Source: Alphaproteobacteria bacterium
Lineage (GTDB): Bacteria > Pseudomonadota > Alphaproteobacteria > Rhodospirillales > Casp-alpha2
Reading direction: 5' to 3'
Assembly (NCBI GenBank): GCA_024279135.1
Contig: JAJRRU010000012.1
Location: forward strand, 1-64,000
Length of the DNA stretch: 64,000 nt
Of this stretch, positions 29,836 through 39,073 are shown piece by piece. Each line of letters opens with the position of its first letter. Position 1 is the stretch's first letter. A model generated the notes under the pieces. It was not told the DNA's origin and did not search any database. It worked only from the letters and a program-made list of their open reading frames with translations. The position numbers and the translations under genes were made by a program.

Positions 29836-29861
29836 GAAATGACCTGAATACAGGTTATTTC
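29836..29861. repeat. Near-perfect hairpin after purA
   Basis: GAAATGACCTG and CAGGTTATTTC pair over 11 bases with one G-T pair and an AATA loop, 14 bases after the purA stop. There is no T-run, so it is either a weak terminator, a processing site, or a protein-binding site in front of the pseudokinase gene. A second perfect palindrome TCCGAT-AAA-ATCGGA is at 29941-29955, 21 bases before the next start codon. Confidence 0.5.
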
Positions 29862-29975
29862 ACATAACCGGCGCTAAAATAAGCGGTTCATTTCCTATAC
29901 AGAAAGAGAAAAGTGTATAAAATAGGCTAATTCCATATAATCCGATAAAATCGGACATCTTCATTATGAGGTAAT

Positions 29976-32057
29976 ATGGCAGAATCAGCCAAAGTAGATC
30001 AGACAGAAGACGATCAGACAAAAGACATTATAGAAGAGCCGGACATACCATTATCCGCGCCCTCCGATGTTGCTGTTGTTTTCCGTAAACACTTTACGAT
30101 TGATGCAGCAGCCCCTTTGGTGCAGCTTAATTCTCCCAGTGCCCTGGCCTATGAAGCGAGCGACACACGCATCCCGGACAAAGGGCTGTTTGCCTTAATC
30201 TGTGATCCAGATCTGCCGGTTCGCACTAGGCTCATGATGCAAATGAAAGTAAACTCACCTCGATGCTCTCTGCCCTTCATTGACTGGGATATTATTGAAT
30301 GGCCCCTGACAGGCCGCAAAACAACGGTTGTTATATACGAACGCCCCATGGGTGGTCGTCTCACAGACGCCCTAGCGTCCGGTGCGACCAGGATCAGTGA
30401 ATATGATGTGATCGAACGCGTTCTGACACCGGGTATAACGGCTATTCTTGATTTAAGCGAAGCCGATTTAACCCACCGGGCCATTCGCCCCGACAACATG
30501 TTTTTTATGGATACGAGTTATCAAGAATTAGTGTTGGGCGATTGTGTCACCTCGCCACCCGGTTACGATCAACCCGAAATTTTTGAAACCATTGAACGCA
30601 GTACAGCCGACCGGATCGGTCGGGGCAGAGGGTCGCCCTATGATGATGTCTATGCCCTGGGCGTATCAATTATGTTTATCATGCTGGGGCATAATCCGGT
30701 CAGTCATCTAACCCCCCTTGAATTGCTGATAGAAAAAATCGAACGCAATACCTACGCTGCGCTCAGCGCAAATTCACGTGTGCCATTACCGGCCATTGAA
30801 TTTTTACGTGGACTGTTAAACGATGAAGAAGAAGGCCGCTGGACTGCCGAGGCAGCGGAGACCTGGATAGACGGACGTAAGAATACACCCGTACAGCGCC
30901 ATAGCACACCCAAAGCCAAAGCCCCGTACCATTTTCAAGGCGTGTCCTACAATACAGCCCGGACCCTGGCCTATGCCTTTTCATTGGCCCCGGAAGAAAC
31001 ATTCCGGACCATAAAAGCCGATGAAAATTTTGAAAATTGGGTGCGCCGTAATCTCGATGACCGGGAATTGGCCGACAAAGTAAAAATACTGATCCTGACG
31101 GCAAGCAGAAGCGGCGGCAATCCGCAACATTCACCGGAGGTAGTCGTCGCCAAGCTCTGCATACTGCTCGATCCGTCCGGACCCATACGCTACAAAGATC
31201 TGAAATTCATGATCGATTCCTTCGGCTCTTATTTTGCCTACCTGACCCTTCAGAAACAATCGTATCAGGACCTGCTGGAAGTCGTCATGCGTGACCTGTT
31301 TGATTACTGGCTTAAATCCCAGATCAATAGCACACCAGACAATGCCATGTGGCATCGGCAAATATTGCGCAGCAAAGGTTACATCAAAATCAAAGAACTT
31401 GGCTTTGGCGCGGAACGATGTCTCTACGAACTCAATAAAAACCTGCCCTGTCTGTCGCCACTGATTGATGAAGCGCATGTTACTGATATCGAGGAACTGT
31501 TACCGGCAATGGACAAGGCTGCTTCAAACGCGGAACCGGAAAGCCGCCCTATAGATCGACATATTGCCGCTTTTATCGGCGCACGGTTTAATGAGGATAT
31601 CCATCCTCATTTGCGCGCCATGGCATTGCCAGAACCGGAACGGGCTATTATTGGCACACTCAGCCTACTGGCCTTTTTGCAATGGAAACAAAAGACTCCG
31701 GCTTTATATAGTCTGTCCAGTTGGATAGGCGGACTGCTCGGCCCTGCAATAGCGACCTACCATAATCGCAAGACCCGGCGTGAACTGGAACGGGAAATCC
31801 CGCAACTGGTTCGAAAAGGCAGTCTGCCGGAACTGTTTGATCTTGTCGATAACGCCGAACAGAGAACCGAGGACGAATCCGGCTTCACCGAAGCCCGTAA
31901 AGTATACAGCGAAGCTGAAATAGAAATCGATCTCTTGGAAGGCAAGGACGGCAACAAGGAAGAAAATCTTTTACTAGCCGGGCAGAAAGCCTCGGCAATG
32001 GCGGCTATCATGCTGGGCTTGATTATTGTCAGTATCCTGTTTTTTGTCAGGCAGTAG
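29976..32057 (+). CDS. Tail-anchored pseudokinase-like protein
   Basis: I recognise part of a Ser/Thr protein kinase fold in this 693-residue protein, but with key residues lost. Residues 155-180 align with the catalytic loop: HRAIRPDN at 167-174 stands for HRDLKPxN, so the catalytic Asp is Ala169. LGDCV (187-191) stands for the DFG loop with its Asp kept. PYDDVYALGVSIMFIMLG (221-238) is subdomain IX. I see no VAxK lysine near residues 70-78. Residues 330-650 match nothing I know. The C-terminus (about 674-691) is a single membrane helix, suggesting a tail-anchored protein facing the cytoplasm. GAGGTAAT precedes the ATG. It is followed after seven bases by a small membrane protein. Confidence 0.65.
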   Translation: MAESAKVDQTEDDQTKDIIEEPDIPLSAPSDVAVVFRKHFTIDAAAPLVQLNSPSALAYEASDTRIPDKGLFALICDPDLPVRTRLMMQMKVNSPRCSLPFIDWDIIEWPLTGRKTTVVIYERPMGGRLTDALASGATRISEYDVIERVLTPGITAILDLSEADLTHRAIRPDNMFFMDTSYQELVLGDCVTSPPGYDQPEIFETIERSTADRIGRGRGSPYDDVYALGVSIMFIMLGHNPVSHLTPLELLIEKIERNTYAALSANSRVPLPAIEFLRGLLNDEEEGRWTAEAAETWIDGRKNTPVQRHSTPKAKAPYHFQGVSYNTARTLAYAFSLAPEETFRTIKADENFENWVRRNLDDRELADKVKILILTASRSGGNPQHSPEVVVAKLCILLDPSGPIRYKDLKFMIDSFGSYFAYLTLQKQSYQDLLEVVMRDLFDYWLKSQINSTPDNAMWHRQILRSKGYIKIKELGFGAERCLYELNKNLPCLSPLIDEAHVTDIEELLPAMDKAASNAEPESRPIDRHIAAFIGARFNEDIHPHLRAMALPEPERAIIGTLSLLAFLQWKQKTPALYSLSSWIGGLLGPAIATYHNRKTRRELEREIPQLVRKGSLPELFDLVDNAEQRTEDESGFTEARKVYSEAEIEIDLLEGKDGNKEENLLLAGQKASAMAAIMLGLIIVSILFFVRQ

Positions 32058-32064
32058 ATAAATC

Positions 32065-32601
32065 ATGGCACGCAAAGCAACCAGAAAACAGGCCCAGACT
32101 GAAGCACCTAAAAAGAACCGCACGATGACGATCCTGTGGTTGTCGGGTGCTGTTGTCGGCTTTCTGGTCTACGCCTCGCCAACGGTATTGCTGCTGATAT
32201 TTGGTATGCTGCCATCCAGTGTCGCTTATATTACAGATAGATCAAAAGAAAAATATTCCGCCTTTTGCATCGCTGCCATGAACTTCACCGGGGTATTTCC
32301 GTACATGATGGAATTATGGTCCATGGGTCATACACTCTCTGATTCCGTACAGATACTGACAAATGTCTTTGCATTGTTTGTCATGTATGGATCCGCAGGT
32401 TTTGGCTGGGCCCTATTCAGCTCCATCACACCGGTGGTATCAACCGTTCTTGCGACTTTTCACAGCTCCCGGATTTCCACCCTGCGATCGACCCAACGAA
32501 CCCTGATCAGTGAATGGGGGGAAGGGGTTGCTCATAAGGAAAATTCTGGAACCTTCGATGCTGAAGCCGCCCCATCGGGTCCGGCTGGCACAAACGCCTG
32601 A
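32065..32601 (+). CDS. Small membrane protein paired with the pseudokinase
   Basis: The 178-residue protein has a basic N-terminus (1-20), hydrophobic segments at about 23-50, 66-86 and 96-132, and a hydrophilic C-terminal tail of about 45 residues. I do not recognise a family. It starts seven bases after the pseudokinase stop, and both proteins carry membrane helices, so a common membrane complex is a reasonable inference. It converges on the gamma-glutamyltransferase gene. Confidence 0.7.
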   Translation: MARKATRKQAQTEAPKKNRTMTILWLSGAVVGFLVYASPTVLLLIFGMLPSSVAYITDRSKEKYSAFCIAAMNFTGVFPYMMELWSMGHTLSDSVQILTNVFALFVMYGSAGFGWALFSSITPVVSTVLATFHSSRISTLRSTQRTLISEWGEGVAHKENSGTFDAEAAPSGPAGTNA

Positions 32602-32630
32602 CCGTACCAGAAAACCCCGCGCCGGAAGTG

Positions 32631-34328
32631 TTATTGAGACATGGTCGCCAATCCAAAGGCCCTTGGATCATTGGCAATCTCGCAAGTGTCTGGATTATCG
32701 GGCAAACCCTTAAAACAATATATGGCATTAACCCGGCCCATGGTTGAAACCGGCACCACGGAATGGCCACGATTTACAAGCCCGTCAACAATCCATTGCT
32801 CGAGACCTTTTTCATAATATGTTGTATCGGGAAAAGCATCATGATGAATACGTTTTGCTGCAATTGCCGAGGACAGGCTGCTGTTTCCTATCAACACCTG
32901 TGACGCAACATTGATCAAGGATGTGGGGGCCGCGACGCCACCGCTGGATGCCCCGGCCCAGAAAAACTTCTTGGAATTCTGATTATCCATAATCATTGGC
33001 CCCAGCGAATACGGGCCGCGATTTTTCCCATCCGGTATGGTCGCCAGAATTATGCCCGTTCCCGGCGCGACCCTGCCGGTGCCAAATAAATTGTTCATGG
33101 TCAGGGAACAGGCGACGGCTCCGCCGTTCTTATCGACGGTGACAAAACTCGTACCCGATGGATTTTCCGAATGTCGTACTGGCATGATAGACAAACCGGC
33201 CGCGGGCATATGGGCCCCTAAGGAAAAATTCTGCAAATCCTCTTCCAGACGTGTCATATCCGAAAGCTCCTGCGAGGACCAGCGAGTCTCACCAGCGGGA
33301 AGCATCCACCTTGAACGATCCGCATAAGAAAGCATGGCCACTTCGGCCAGAACATGCAGGCGTTCCACGTCACCGTCGGCATCAAGATACAAGCCCCGAT
33401 TAACCAGAATATCGAGCATGGTTGCCGCGACCGTCCCCGCCGCAGCCGGTGGTGGTGAAAAATGTGCGGTATGCTCACCCACCGAAACTTTCTGGGTTTC
33501 CTGCCAATAAGGCCGATACTCACGCAGATCATCCAGTGTCAAAGACCCTCCGGCACGTTCAACCGCATCGACCAGATGGACAGCCGCCTTGCCATTGTAA
33601 AAATCAGCCGGACCCTGGGTTGATATTACCCGCAGGATCGTTGACAAATCGATTTGTTTTAAATTGCCACCTTCGTTGATGAGCCTGCCTAACGTCTCAC
33701 CGCCAAATACTGCCACAAAGGCCGGATCAGCTATAAGTGCATCATGGGCGACCGCAAGATCGCGCGACAAGGCCCTGGATATGGGGGTTCCTTCCCTTGC
33801 CAGGTTTACCGCCGGCGAGACCAGTTGCTCCCAACGCAAAATACCACTGCCATATTTCGCAAAAAGGGCGTAAAACCCACGGGGGTTGCCCGGTATGGCA
33901 CTGGGGCGGGATGCAGTTTGCGGAATGACTCTTGGGATACGGGCCAGAAAATTCAGCGCCTCTGTATTACCGCTTTCCGCGTCATGAACCACACAAACAC
34001 CCCCGCCACCAAGGCTGGCGGATGACGGCATGGTTACCGATAGTGTGAAATACATGGCAACAGCAGCATCGGCAGCCGAACCGCCGGAAGACAGAATCTC
34101 CCTGCCCACCAGAGCTGCCCGGGGCTCGTCAGCAGATACTCCGCCCAGGAATCCCTCGATATATCCGATCCCCCCCTGTTCGACAGTACCTCCCCCACCA
34201 GAACAGCCCGTAACAAAAATGGCGAGCATACCCAACAGTACAAATTGACGAAAATGCCGACTCGCTTTACCCTTTGAAATCAAATGACCACATATGCGAA
34301 GGACATGTTTGATTTTGTTTAAATTCAT
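32631..34328 (-). CDS. Gamma-glutamyltransferase-family lipoprotein, divergent
   Basis: The 565-residue protein follows the gamma-glutamyltransferase fold from ALVGREILSSGGSAADAAVA (72-91) to GPYSLGPMIMDNQ. A lipobox FVTGC (Cys42) after a hydrophobic stretch suggests an outer-membrane or inner-membrane lipoprotein in the periplasm. The nucleophile region is unusual: SGTSFVTVD at 391-399 aligns with TTHYSVVD of E. coli so that the catalytic Thr position is Gly392, and the nearest Thr is 393. The start is uncertain: ATG 34328 overlaps the divergent M48 gene by 35 bases, while a TTG at 34283 would avoid this and still leave a good lipoprotein signal. Confidence 0.8.
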   Translation of the reverse strand: MNLNKIKHVLRICGHLISKGKASRHFRQFVLLGMLAIFVTGCSGGGGTVEQGGIGYIEGFLGGVSADEPRAALVGREILSSGGSAADAAVAMYFTLSVTMPSSASLGGGGVCVVHDAESGNTEALNFLARIPRVIPQTASRPSAIPGNPRGFYALFAKYGSGILRWEQLVSPAVNLAREGTPISRALSRDLAVAHDALIADPAFVAVFGGETLGRLINEGGNLKQIDLSTILRVISTQGPADFYNGKAAVHLVDAVERAGGSLTLDDLREYRPYWQETQKVSVGEHTAHFSPPPAAAGTVAATMLDILVNRGLYLDADGDVERLHVLAEVAMLSYADRSRWMLPAGETRWSSQELSDMTRLEEDLQNFSLGAHMPAAGLSIMPVRHSENPSGTSFVTVDKNGGAVACSLTMNNLFGTGRVAPGTGIILATIPDGKNRGPYSLGPMIMDNQNSKKFFWAGASSGGVAAPTSLINVASQVLIGNSSLSSAIAAKRIHHDAFPDTTYYEKGLEQWIVDGLVNRGHSVVPVSTMGRVNAIYCFKGLPDNPDTCEIANDPRAFGLATMSQ

Positions 34329-35664
34329 TATTTTACCGCTGGCCCCTGTTTTTATATATTTGATTGCATTTTTATGGGCTGAACCAGCCCAGTCTCAAAG
34401 TAAGATAACACTTGTCAGAGACGCTGAAACGGAAAATGTTGTTAAAAGTTATGCCCGGCCGCTTTTTATTGCCGCCGGACTTAATCCCGACGCGGTCCAG
34501 ATTAATCTTATCCTGAGTCCACAGCTCAATGCCTTCGTTAGCAATGGGCAAAAGATTTTCATTAATACCGGCCTGTTAAGCACTGCCGAAGACGTCGGTC
34601 AGGTTATCGGTGTCATCGCCCATGAAACCGGCCACATATCCGGTGGTCATCTGGTCCGTATGGCCCAGGCCATCGATCAGGCGCGGACCATTGACCTGAT
34701 CACCACGGTGCTTGGTATCGGGGCCGCTATTCTGGCAAACAAGCCGGAATTGGGTGCGGTGACAACCGCAAGTGGCCCTAATCTCGGGCTGCGGTCATTC
34801 CTGCAATTCAGCCGAACCCAGGAATCTTCTGCCGATCAGGCCGCAATTCGTTTTCTTGAGGCAACCCAACAATCGGCCCGAGGGCTATACAAGTTCCTCG
34901 GCGTTATTGAGAATCAGGATCTGCTCAGTGCATCACGACAGGACCCTTACCTGCAGACACACCCCATAACCCAGGACCGTATGCGGACCCTGGAAAAACA
35001 TATCGAAGACTCGAAGTATTCTGATACGCCATCGCCGGAACAGTTGCAGATACAGCACAATCGTATCCGGGCCAAGATTATTGCCTATTCATTCCCCCTG
35101 GCAGTGGTACTGCAAAAATACCCCGAAACAGATCAGTCGGTCTGGGCTCGATACGGACGGGCAATGGCTTACTATCGCCTTCCCGACCTGAAAAAGGCGC
35201 TCGGGCTAATCAATGAATTGCTCACGCAATACCCGCAAGACCCATACTTTCACGAGTTGAAAGCCCAGATGCTGTTTGAACATGGCCGGGTTTATGAGGC
35301 GATTGCCAGTTATAAACGCGCCATAGAATTTGTCCCGCCATCGGATATTCTTTATCAGGCGTTGGGCATGGCACAGGTCTCCAGCGACGATCCGGCGCTG
35401 CTGAAAGAAGCCGAAACAAATTTACGTCACAGCATCAGGCTGAGACCGAATATAGCCGCCACATGGCGACAACTGGCTATCGCCTATGGCCGTCAGAATA
35501 AAATGGGCCAGTATCAACTGGCCCTGGGCGAAGAAGCACTTTTAAACCGGCTCAAGGAGAAAGCAATCAGCCATGCGAAACGGGCCGAAGAGATGTTCAA
35601 GACTGGCTCCATAGAATGGCAACAAGCCCAGGACATCACCACCGCAGCGCAGAATATGAAATGA
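34294..35664 (+). CDS. M48-family zinc metalloprotease with TPR repeats (BepA-like)
   Basis: The 456-residue protein starts with a signal peptide (about 1-34, cut after PAQSQS or near it), then a peptidase domain with HETGH (His110, Glu111, His114) and the third ligand Glu177 in SRTQESSADQAA. From about residue 280 to 425 there are TPR-like helices. This layout matches BepA/YfgC, a periplasmic protease and chaperone that watches outer-membrane protein assembly. It is the first gene of a unit with a DUF3047-like lipoprotein and a DsbA-like protein. Confidence 0.88.
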   Translation: MRRTCLILFKFIILPLAPVFIYLIAFLWAEPAQSQSKITLVRDAETENVVKSYARPLFIAAGLNPDAVQINLILSPQLNAFVSNGQKIFINTGLLSTAEDVGQVIGVIAHETGHISGGHLVRMAQAIDQARTIDLITTVLGIGAAILANKPELGAVTTASGPNLGLRSFLQFSRTQESSADQAAIRFLEATQQSARGLYKFLGVIENQDLLSASRQDPYLQTHPITQDRMRTLEKHIEDSKYSDTPSPEQLQIQHNRIRAKIIAYSFPLAVVLQKYPETDQSVWARYGRAMAYYRLPDLKKALGLINELLTQYPQDPYFHELKAQMLFEHGRVYEAIASYKRAIEFVPPSDILYQALGMAQVSSDDPALLKEAETNLRHSIRLRPNIAATWRQLAIAYGRQNKMGQYQLALGEEALLNRLKEKAISHAKRAEEMFKTGSIEWQQAQDITTAAQNMK

Positions 35665-36392
35665 TCATTTTACGGCAACACACAGCCCGTTACATCATAA
35701 CAGGCTTGATCTGCCTTGCCCTGAGTGCGTGTGCCCAACCCGCCGTTGTCTCCACCATCGATCCGGGCGGAAACCTTATAGTTCTGAGCCCTGACGATAC
35801 GTTTGCCCGGTCCCTCGAAGAAGGCAAATGGGTTTTACAGGGAAGTCCGGCTCCTGCGTCTCTGACCATCACTCAATACAATACAGTCCCGGCTCTTAAA
35901 ATTGATACCGCCAAAGGTGGTTTCTCGATGGTTCGCCATGTGCAGGCCAATCTGATGACCACACCATACCTGGATTGGGCCTGGATAATGGAAAACCATA
36001 CAGGCCCCTACCACGGTGTATCATTTATGGTTGGCTTTCGAGCGCCAGATGGTTCCGCCCACGCCGGGCCTGCCTCGCTGGCTCCTTCGGTTCGTGGCAG
36101 TCCGGTTGCCAACCGGATAATTTCCCTGCGCTGGTCAAAATCAGCCCTCAAGAGAGGGTATATGGAACCATATCCGGGCTCGACGGAAAATGCGATTATA
36201 TATTCGGTTCGGGGAGGCTCGGAAAATACCGGGTTATGGTGGCGCGAAACTATCGATCTGTCTGATCTTTATGCCCGCTCATGGCCGGGCGAGGATTTAA
36301 CAAAAACCTCAATTTCCTTCATTGCCGTGGTCGTCACAAACCCGAAAATAAGCTCCCTTGCTTATCTTTCATACCTGAGACTTTTCCGGTAA
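35661..36392 (+). CDS. DUF3047-like lipoprotein
   Basis: Started at the ATG at 35661, overlapping the protease stop by four bases, the 243-residue product has a lipoprotein signal with lipobox LSAC (Cys24). The mature part has LDWAWIMENHTGPYHGVSFMVGF and WWRETIDLSDLYARSWPGED segments that resemble DUF3047 proteins, which have a beta-sandwich-like pattern and no known function. Its coupling to an M48 protease and a thiol oxidoreductase suggests work in envelope protein quality. The family label is moderate. Confidence 0.6.
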   Translation: MIILRQHTARYIITGLICLALSACAQPAVVSTIDPGGNLIVLSPDDTFARSLEEGKWVLQGSPAPASLTITQYNTVPALKIDTAKGGFSMVRHVQANLMTTPYLDWAWIMENHTGPYHGVSFMVGFRAPDGSAHAGPASLAPSVRGSPVANRIISLRWSKSALKRGYMEPYPGSTENAIIYSVRGGSENTGLWWRETIDLSDLYARSWPGEDLTKTSISFIAVVVTNPKISSLAYLSYLRLFR

Positions 36393-36494
36393 ATTTATTG
36401 CGATCACCTTCATGTTAACCTTGCCGGAACAGGCTCCTTACGCCATCATGCGCAAAATTATCATACTATAGAATATATTGACGATCGGATTTAC

Positions 36495-37289
36495 ATGCTA
36501 AATTTTTTCACGACAATCATTAGCAAGCCCACGTGTGTTTTCAGGACCATAATTATTGGCTGTTTATTCAGCACTATATCAGGGTTCTCGATTAATCCGG
36601 CAAACGCTGGCGAGCCTTTTGATCCGCAACAACGCAAACAGATCGAAAGCGTCATATACGAATACCTGCTTGAAAACCCCGAAGTTCTGGTTGAAGCCTT
36701 CAATGTTTTGCAGGCAAGAGAGCAAGTGGCCAAACAGTCAGGCCTCATTCAGAACATCGCATTGGCTGATGATGCCCTTTATAATGATCCATTGTCACCA
36801 CAAGCCGGTAATCTGGATGGCAGCGTTACCATTGTTGAATTTTTCGATTATCGCTGCGGATATTGCAAGCGGGTGTTTCCGGCCATTCAGGAAGTCCTTG
36901 CCGATGACAATGACATTCGCATCATCTACAAGGAATTTCCCATTCTGGGCGATGATTCCGTGTTTGCTTCGCGTGCATCCATTGCGATCTGGCTGAACTG
37001 GCCTGAAAAATATCACGATTTCCATATTGCCGTCATGGGCGGTCGCGGAGCACTTTCCGAAACTCGGGTGTTTGAATACGCCGCTTCAATCGGTGTGGAT
37101 ATTGATGATCTGACACAGGCCATGAAATCCGAAAAGGTAGCACAATCCATCAGTAAAACAGCAAAACTGGCCGAATTTCTCAATATTAGCGGCACACCCG
37201 GTTTTATCATCGGTAATGAGCTGATACCGGGTGCCATTGATGTGGATGCCATAAAGGAACTGGTCAAACGAGCCCGCAGCAACGGCTGA
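36495..37289 (+). CDS. DsbA/DsbG-like periplasmic thiol oxidoreductase
   Basis: The 264-residue protein has a signal peptide (about 1-38), an N-terminal helical segment (45-85) like those of ScsC/Com1-type proteins, and a thioredoxin-fold domain with active site FDYRCGYCKR (Cys121, Cys124) and the cis-proline loop SGTPGF (Thr234-Pro235). Such proteins form or isomerise disulfides in the periplasm. It follows the DUF3047-like gene by about 100 bases and may have its own promoter. Confidence 0.85.
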   Translation: MLNFFTTIISKPTCVFRTIIIGCLFSTISGFSINPANAGEPFDPQQRKQIESVIYEYLLENPEVLVEAFNVLQAREQVAKQSGLIQNIALADDALYNDPLSPQAGNLDGSVTIVEFFDYRCGYCKRVFPAIQEVLADDNDIRIIYKEFPILGDDSVFASRASIAIWLNWPEKYHDFHIAVMGGRGALSETRVFEYAASIGVDIDDLTQAMKSEKVAQSISKTAKLAEFLNISGTPGFIIGNELIPGAIDVDAIKELVKRARSNG

Positions 37290-37327
37290 CGGGCCTTAAT
37301 TGTCGTCTTCATAATCACGTGTTTGTT

Positions 37328-38029
37328 TTATCGTACTGGAATGACCACAAACACGAATTTGCTATCGCGCAGCACCAACATCAGAAAGTGTTTTCGAGCC
37401 TCGCTGCGCGCCTGCTCGTAAGCCTGTATAAACTGGCTCGCGAGCCAGATATTTTTCTGATTGGCCTGGATAATGACGTCGCCGCGCTCCAGGACGCCGG
37501 ACATTCCCTTGGTTGGGTCAACAATACTGAGCACGACACCTTCCACATCCCAGCGAACATTAAACTGTTCACGAATTTTATCGGTCAAAGAGATAACCGT
37601 AAGGCCCAACAATCCAAGTTGTGCTGATGTGTTTTTTCTGGCTCTGGTTGCCTTATCCCAGTCTCCAACAACCAATTCAACATCAATTTTCTGACCAATC
37701 CGGAAAAGGGTTATTTTCAACACATCGCCCGGTTTGCTTTTTTTGACAACCTCCACAATGTTCATCAGGGTTTCGATTTCTTTCCCATTGATTGTGAGGA
37801 TCACATCGCCCTGAATAATGCCGGCATCGTGCGCCGGTGAGGTTTTTCCCACATTGCGAATGATCACACCCGAAGGCGCGTCCAGTCCCAACGCCGCCAT
37901 AATATGAGTCGTCAATTCCTGCGGTTGCATTCCCACATAGGACGAGCCAGCAATAACCGGTGCGCTAACAAGCATACTTGCCACGGTGCAAGTGACAAAC
38001 CAGGATTTCAAAACCGAACTATATTTCAA
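37328..38029 (-). CDS. Periplasmic PDZ-domain protein without protease domain
   Basis: The 233-residue product has a signal peptide (about 1-28), a clear first PDZ domain (about 30-122; SGVIIRNVGKTSPAHDAGIIQGDVI with the NGKEI turn) and a second, weaker PDZ-like domain (about 140-225; GVVLSIVDPTKGMSGVLERGDVII). There is no trypsin-like domain, so it is not an HtrA protease by itself. It starts 11 bases after the EipB stop and is thus likely co-transcribed. It could present peptides to a partner protease; this is inference. Confidence 0.75.
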   Translation of the reverse strand: MKYSSVLKSWFVTCTVASMLVSAPVIAGSSYVGMQPQELTTHIMAALGLDAPSGVIIRNVGKTSPAHDAGIIQGDVILTINGKEIETLMNIVEVVKKSKPGDVLKITLFRIGQKIDVELVVGDWDKATRARKNTSAQLGLLGLTVISLTDKIREQFNVRWDVEGVVLSIVDPTKGMSGVLERGDVIIQANQKNIWLASQFIQAYEQARSEARKHFLMLVLRDSKFVFVVIPVR

Positions 38030-38040
38030 AATTCATCTCC

Positions 38041-38856
38041 CTAACAGTTGGGCCGTTCCATTGGTTCTATTTTTTGTGGAATAATATCTGTCGCAAAATC
38101 CCCAAAATCCATCAGCATGTTGGATGATATACCATTTTCCAATTGTAATACCTTCAATTCAAACGATGGAATTCCAGTATCCGATGCCAGGGGGAAAAAT
38201 GCCAGAGAAAGTGGCCAACCCGGGCGATCACCGAGACTGCCCAATTTGCCTGTGCCGTGCTGGTCTGGCGAAATTGCATTACCGATAAAGGCATTTATAA
38301 GCTCCGGCTGCAAGTCTTCCGATCCACTGAAAACAATACGTGAGAACGACCGCGCACCGGACCGCATCTCGTCAAGCAACCTGATGGTATGGGTGACCGG
38401 GAACATGGTGCCTTTGGGTAAATCTATTTCCTGGGGCACTGGCTTGCTGAATTTAGCACGTCCCCCCGTACCATCAGTATTCAGGCGCGCCTTACCACGT
38501 AATTCACTGTAATTACCGTTCTGTACTGAGCGGGAAGCGAACGTATATTCGAGACCGTCAAGGGATTCCCAGCTTGTAAAAAAGGCTATCTGCTGAACGG
38601 TGACCCCTTCGAGGGGCTGAATAATTGTTTTCATTTCCTGGGTATAAATCCAGCCGTCACAGGTTTTTTCCATAACAACGGTCATCACACCATCGGCGCT
38701 GCTGACGGTGCCCTGATCAAAACCTCTGGCGAGGGAGACTGTATATAGGGCACGGTGAGGAACCAGGTCCGAGACTGCCTGCGCGGCGGAAACAAACACC
38801 GTACTGGCAGCAAAAACACCCACAATAACAGCGCGCAACAAATCCATAATTTTCAT
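38041..38856 (-). CDS. eipB: EipB-family (DUF1849) cell envelope integrity protein
   Basis: The 271-residue protein has a signal peptide (about 1-27, cut near AQA) and the DUF1849 features ALYTVSLARG (36-45), KTCDGWIYTQ with Cys66, and a cysteine as the very last residue (Cys271). EipB of Brucella is a periplasmic spiral-shaped beta protein with one conserved disulfide and supports envelope integrity; these two cysteines would form that bond. The family is confined to alphaproteobacteria, which supports the taxonomic reading of the window. Confidence 0.88.
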   Translation of the reverse strand: MKIMDLLRAVIVGVFAASTVFVSAAQAVSDLVPHRALYTVSLARGFDQGTVSSADGVMTVVMEKTCDGWIYTQEMKTIIQPLEGVTVQQIAFFTSWESLDGLEYTFASRSVQNGNYSELRGKARLNTDGTGGRAKFSKPVPQEIDLPKGTMFPVTHTIRLLDEMRSGARSFSRIVFSGSEDLQPELINAFIGNAISPDQHGTGKLGSLGDRPGWPLSLAFFPLASDTGIPSFELKVLQLENGISSNMLMDFGDFATDIIPQKIEPMERPNC

Positions 38857-39073
38857 AACACTGACACCATATTTTCTTGTTATTCTAAATGGTCATTCTG
38901 CGGAGATTACAATTATTCAAAACATTAACATGATCGGTTCGACTGGCAAATCAATGTTCCGACAGACTTCCATTTGTGCACTGCCATGACCATATTATAG
39001 TCAAAGCACGATTTGGCCGTTATAATGGTTGATAATCGGTGAACAATTCCACAAAAATCCAGGTACTTTAAAT

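Noticed and set aside
32631-34328. Pseudogene status for the gamma-glutamyltransferase homologue
   Set aside because: The frame is complete with a good lipoprotein signal and conserved core, so I treat it as a divergent but intact gene.
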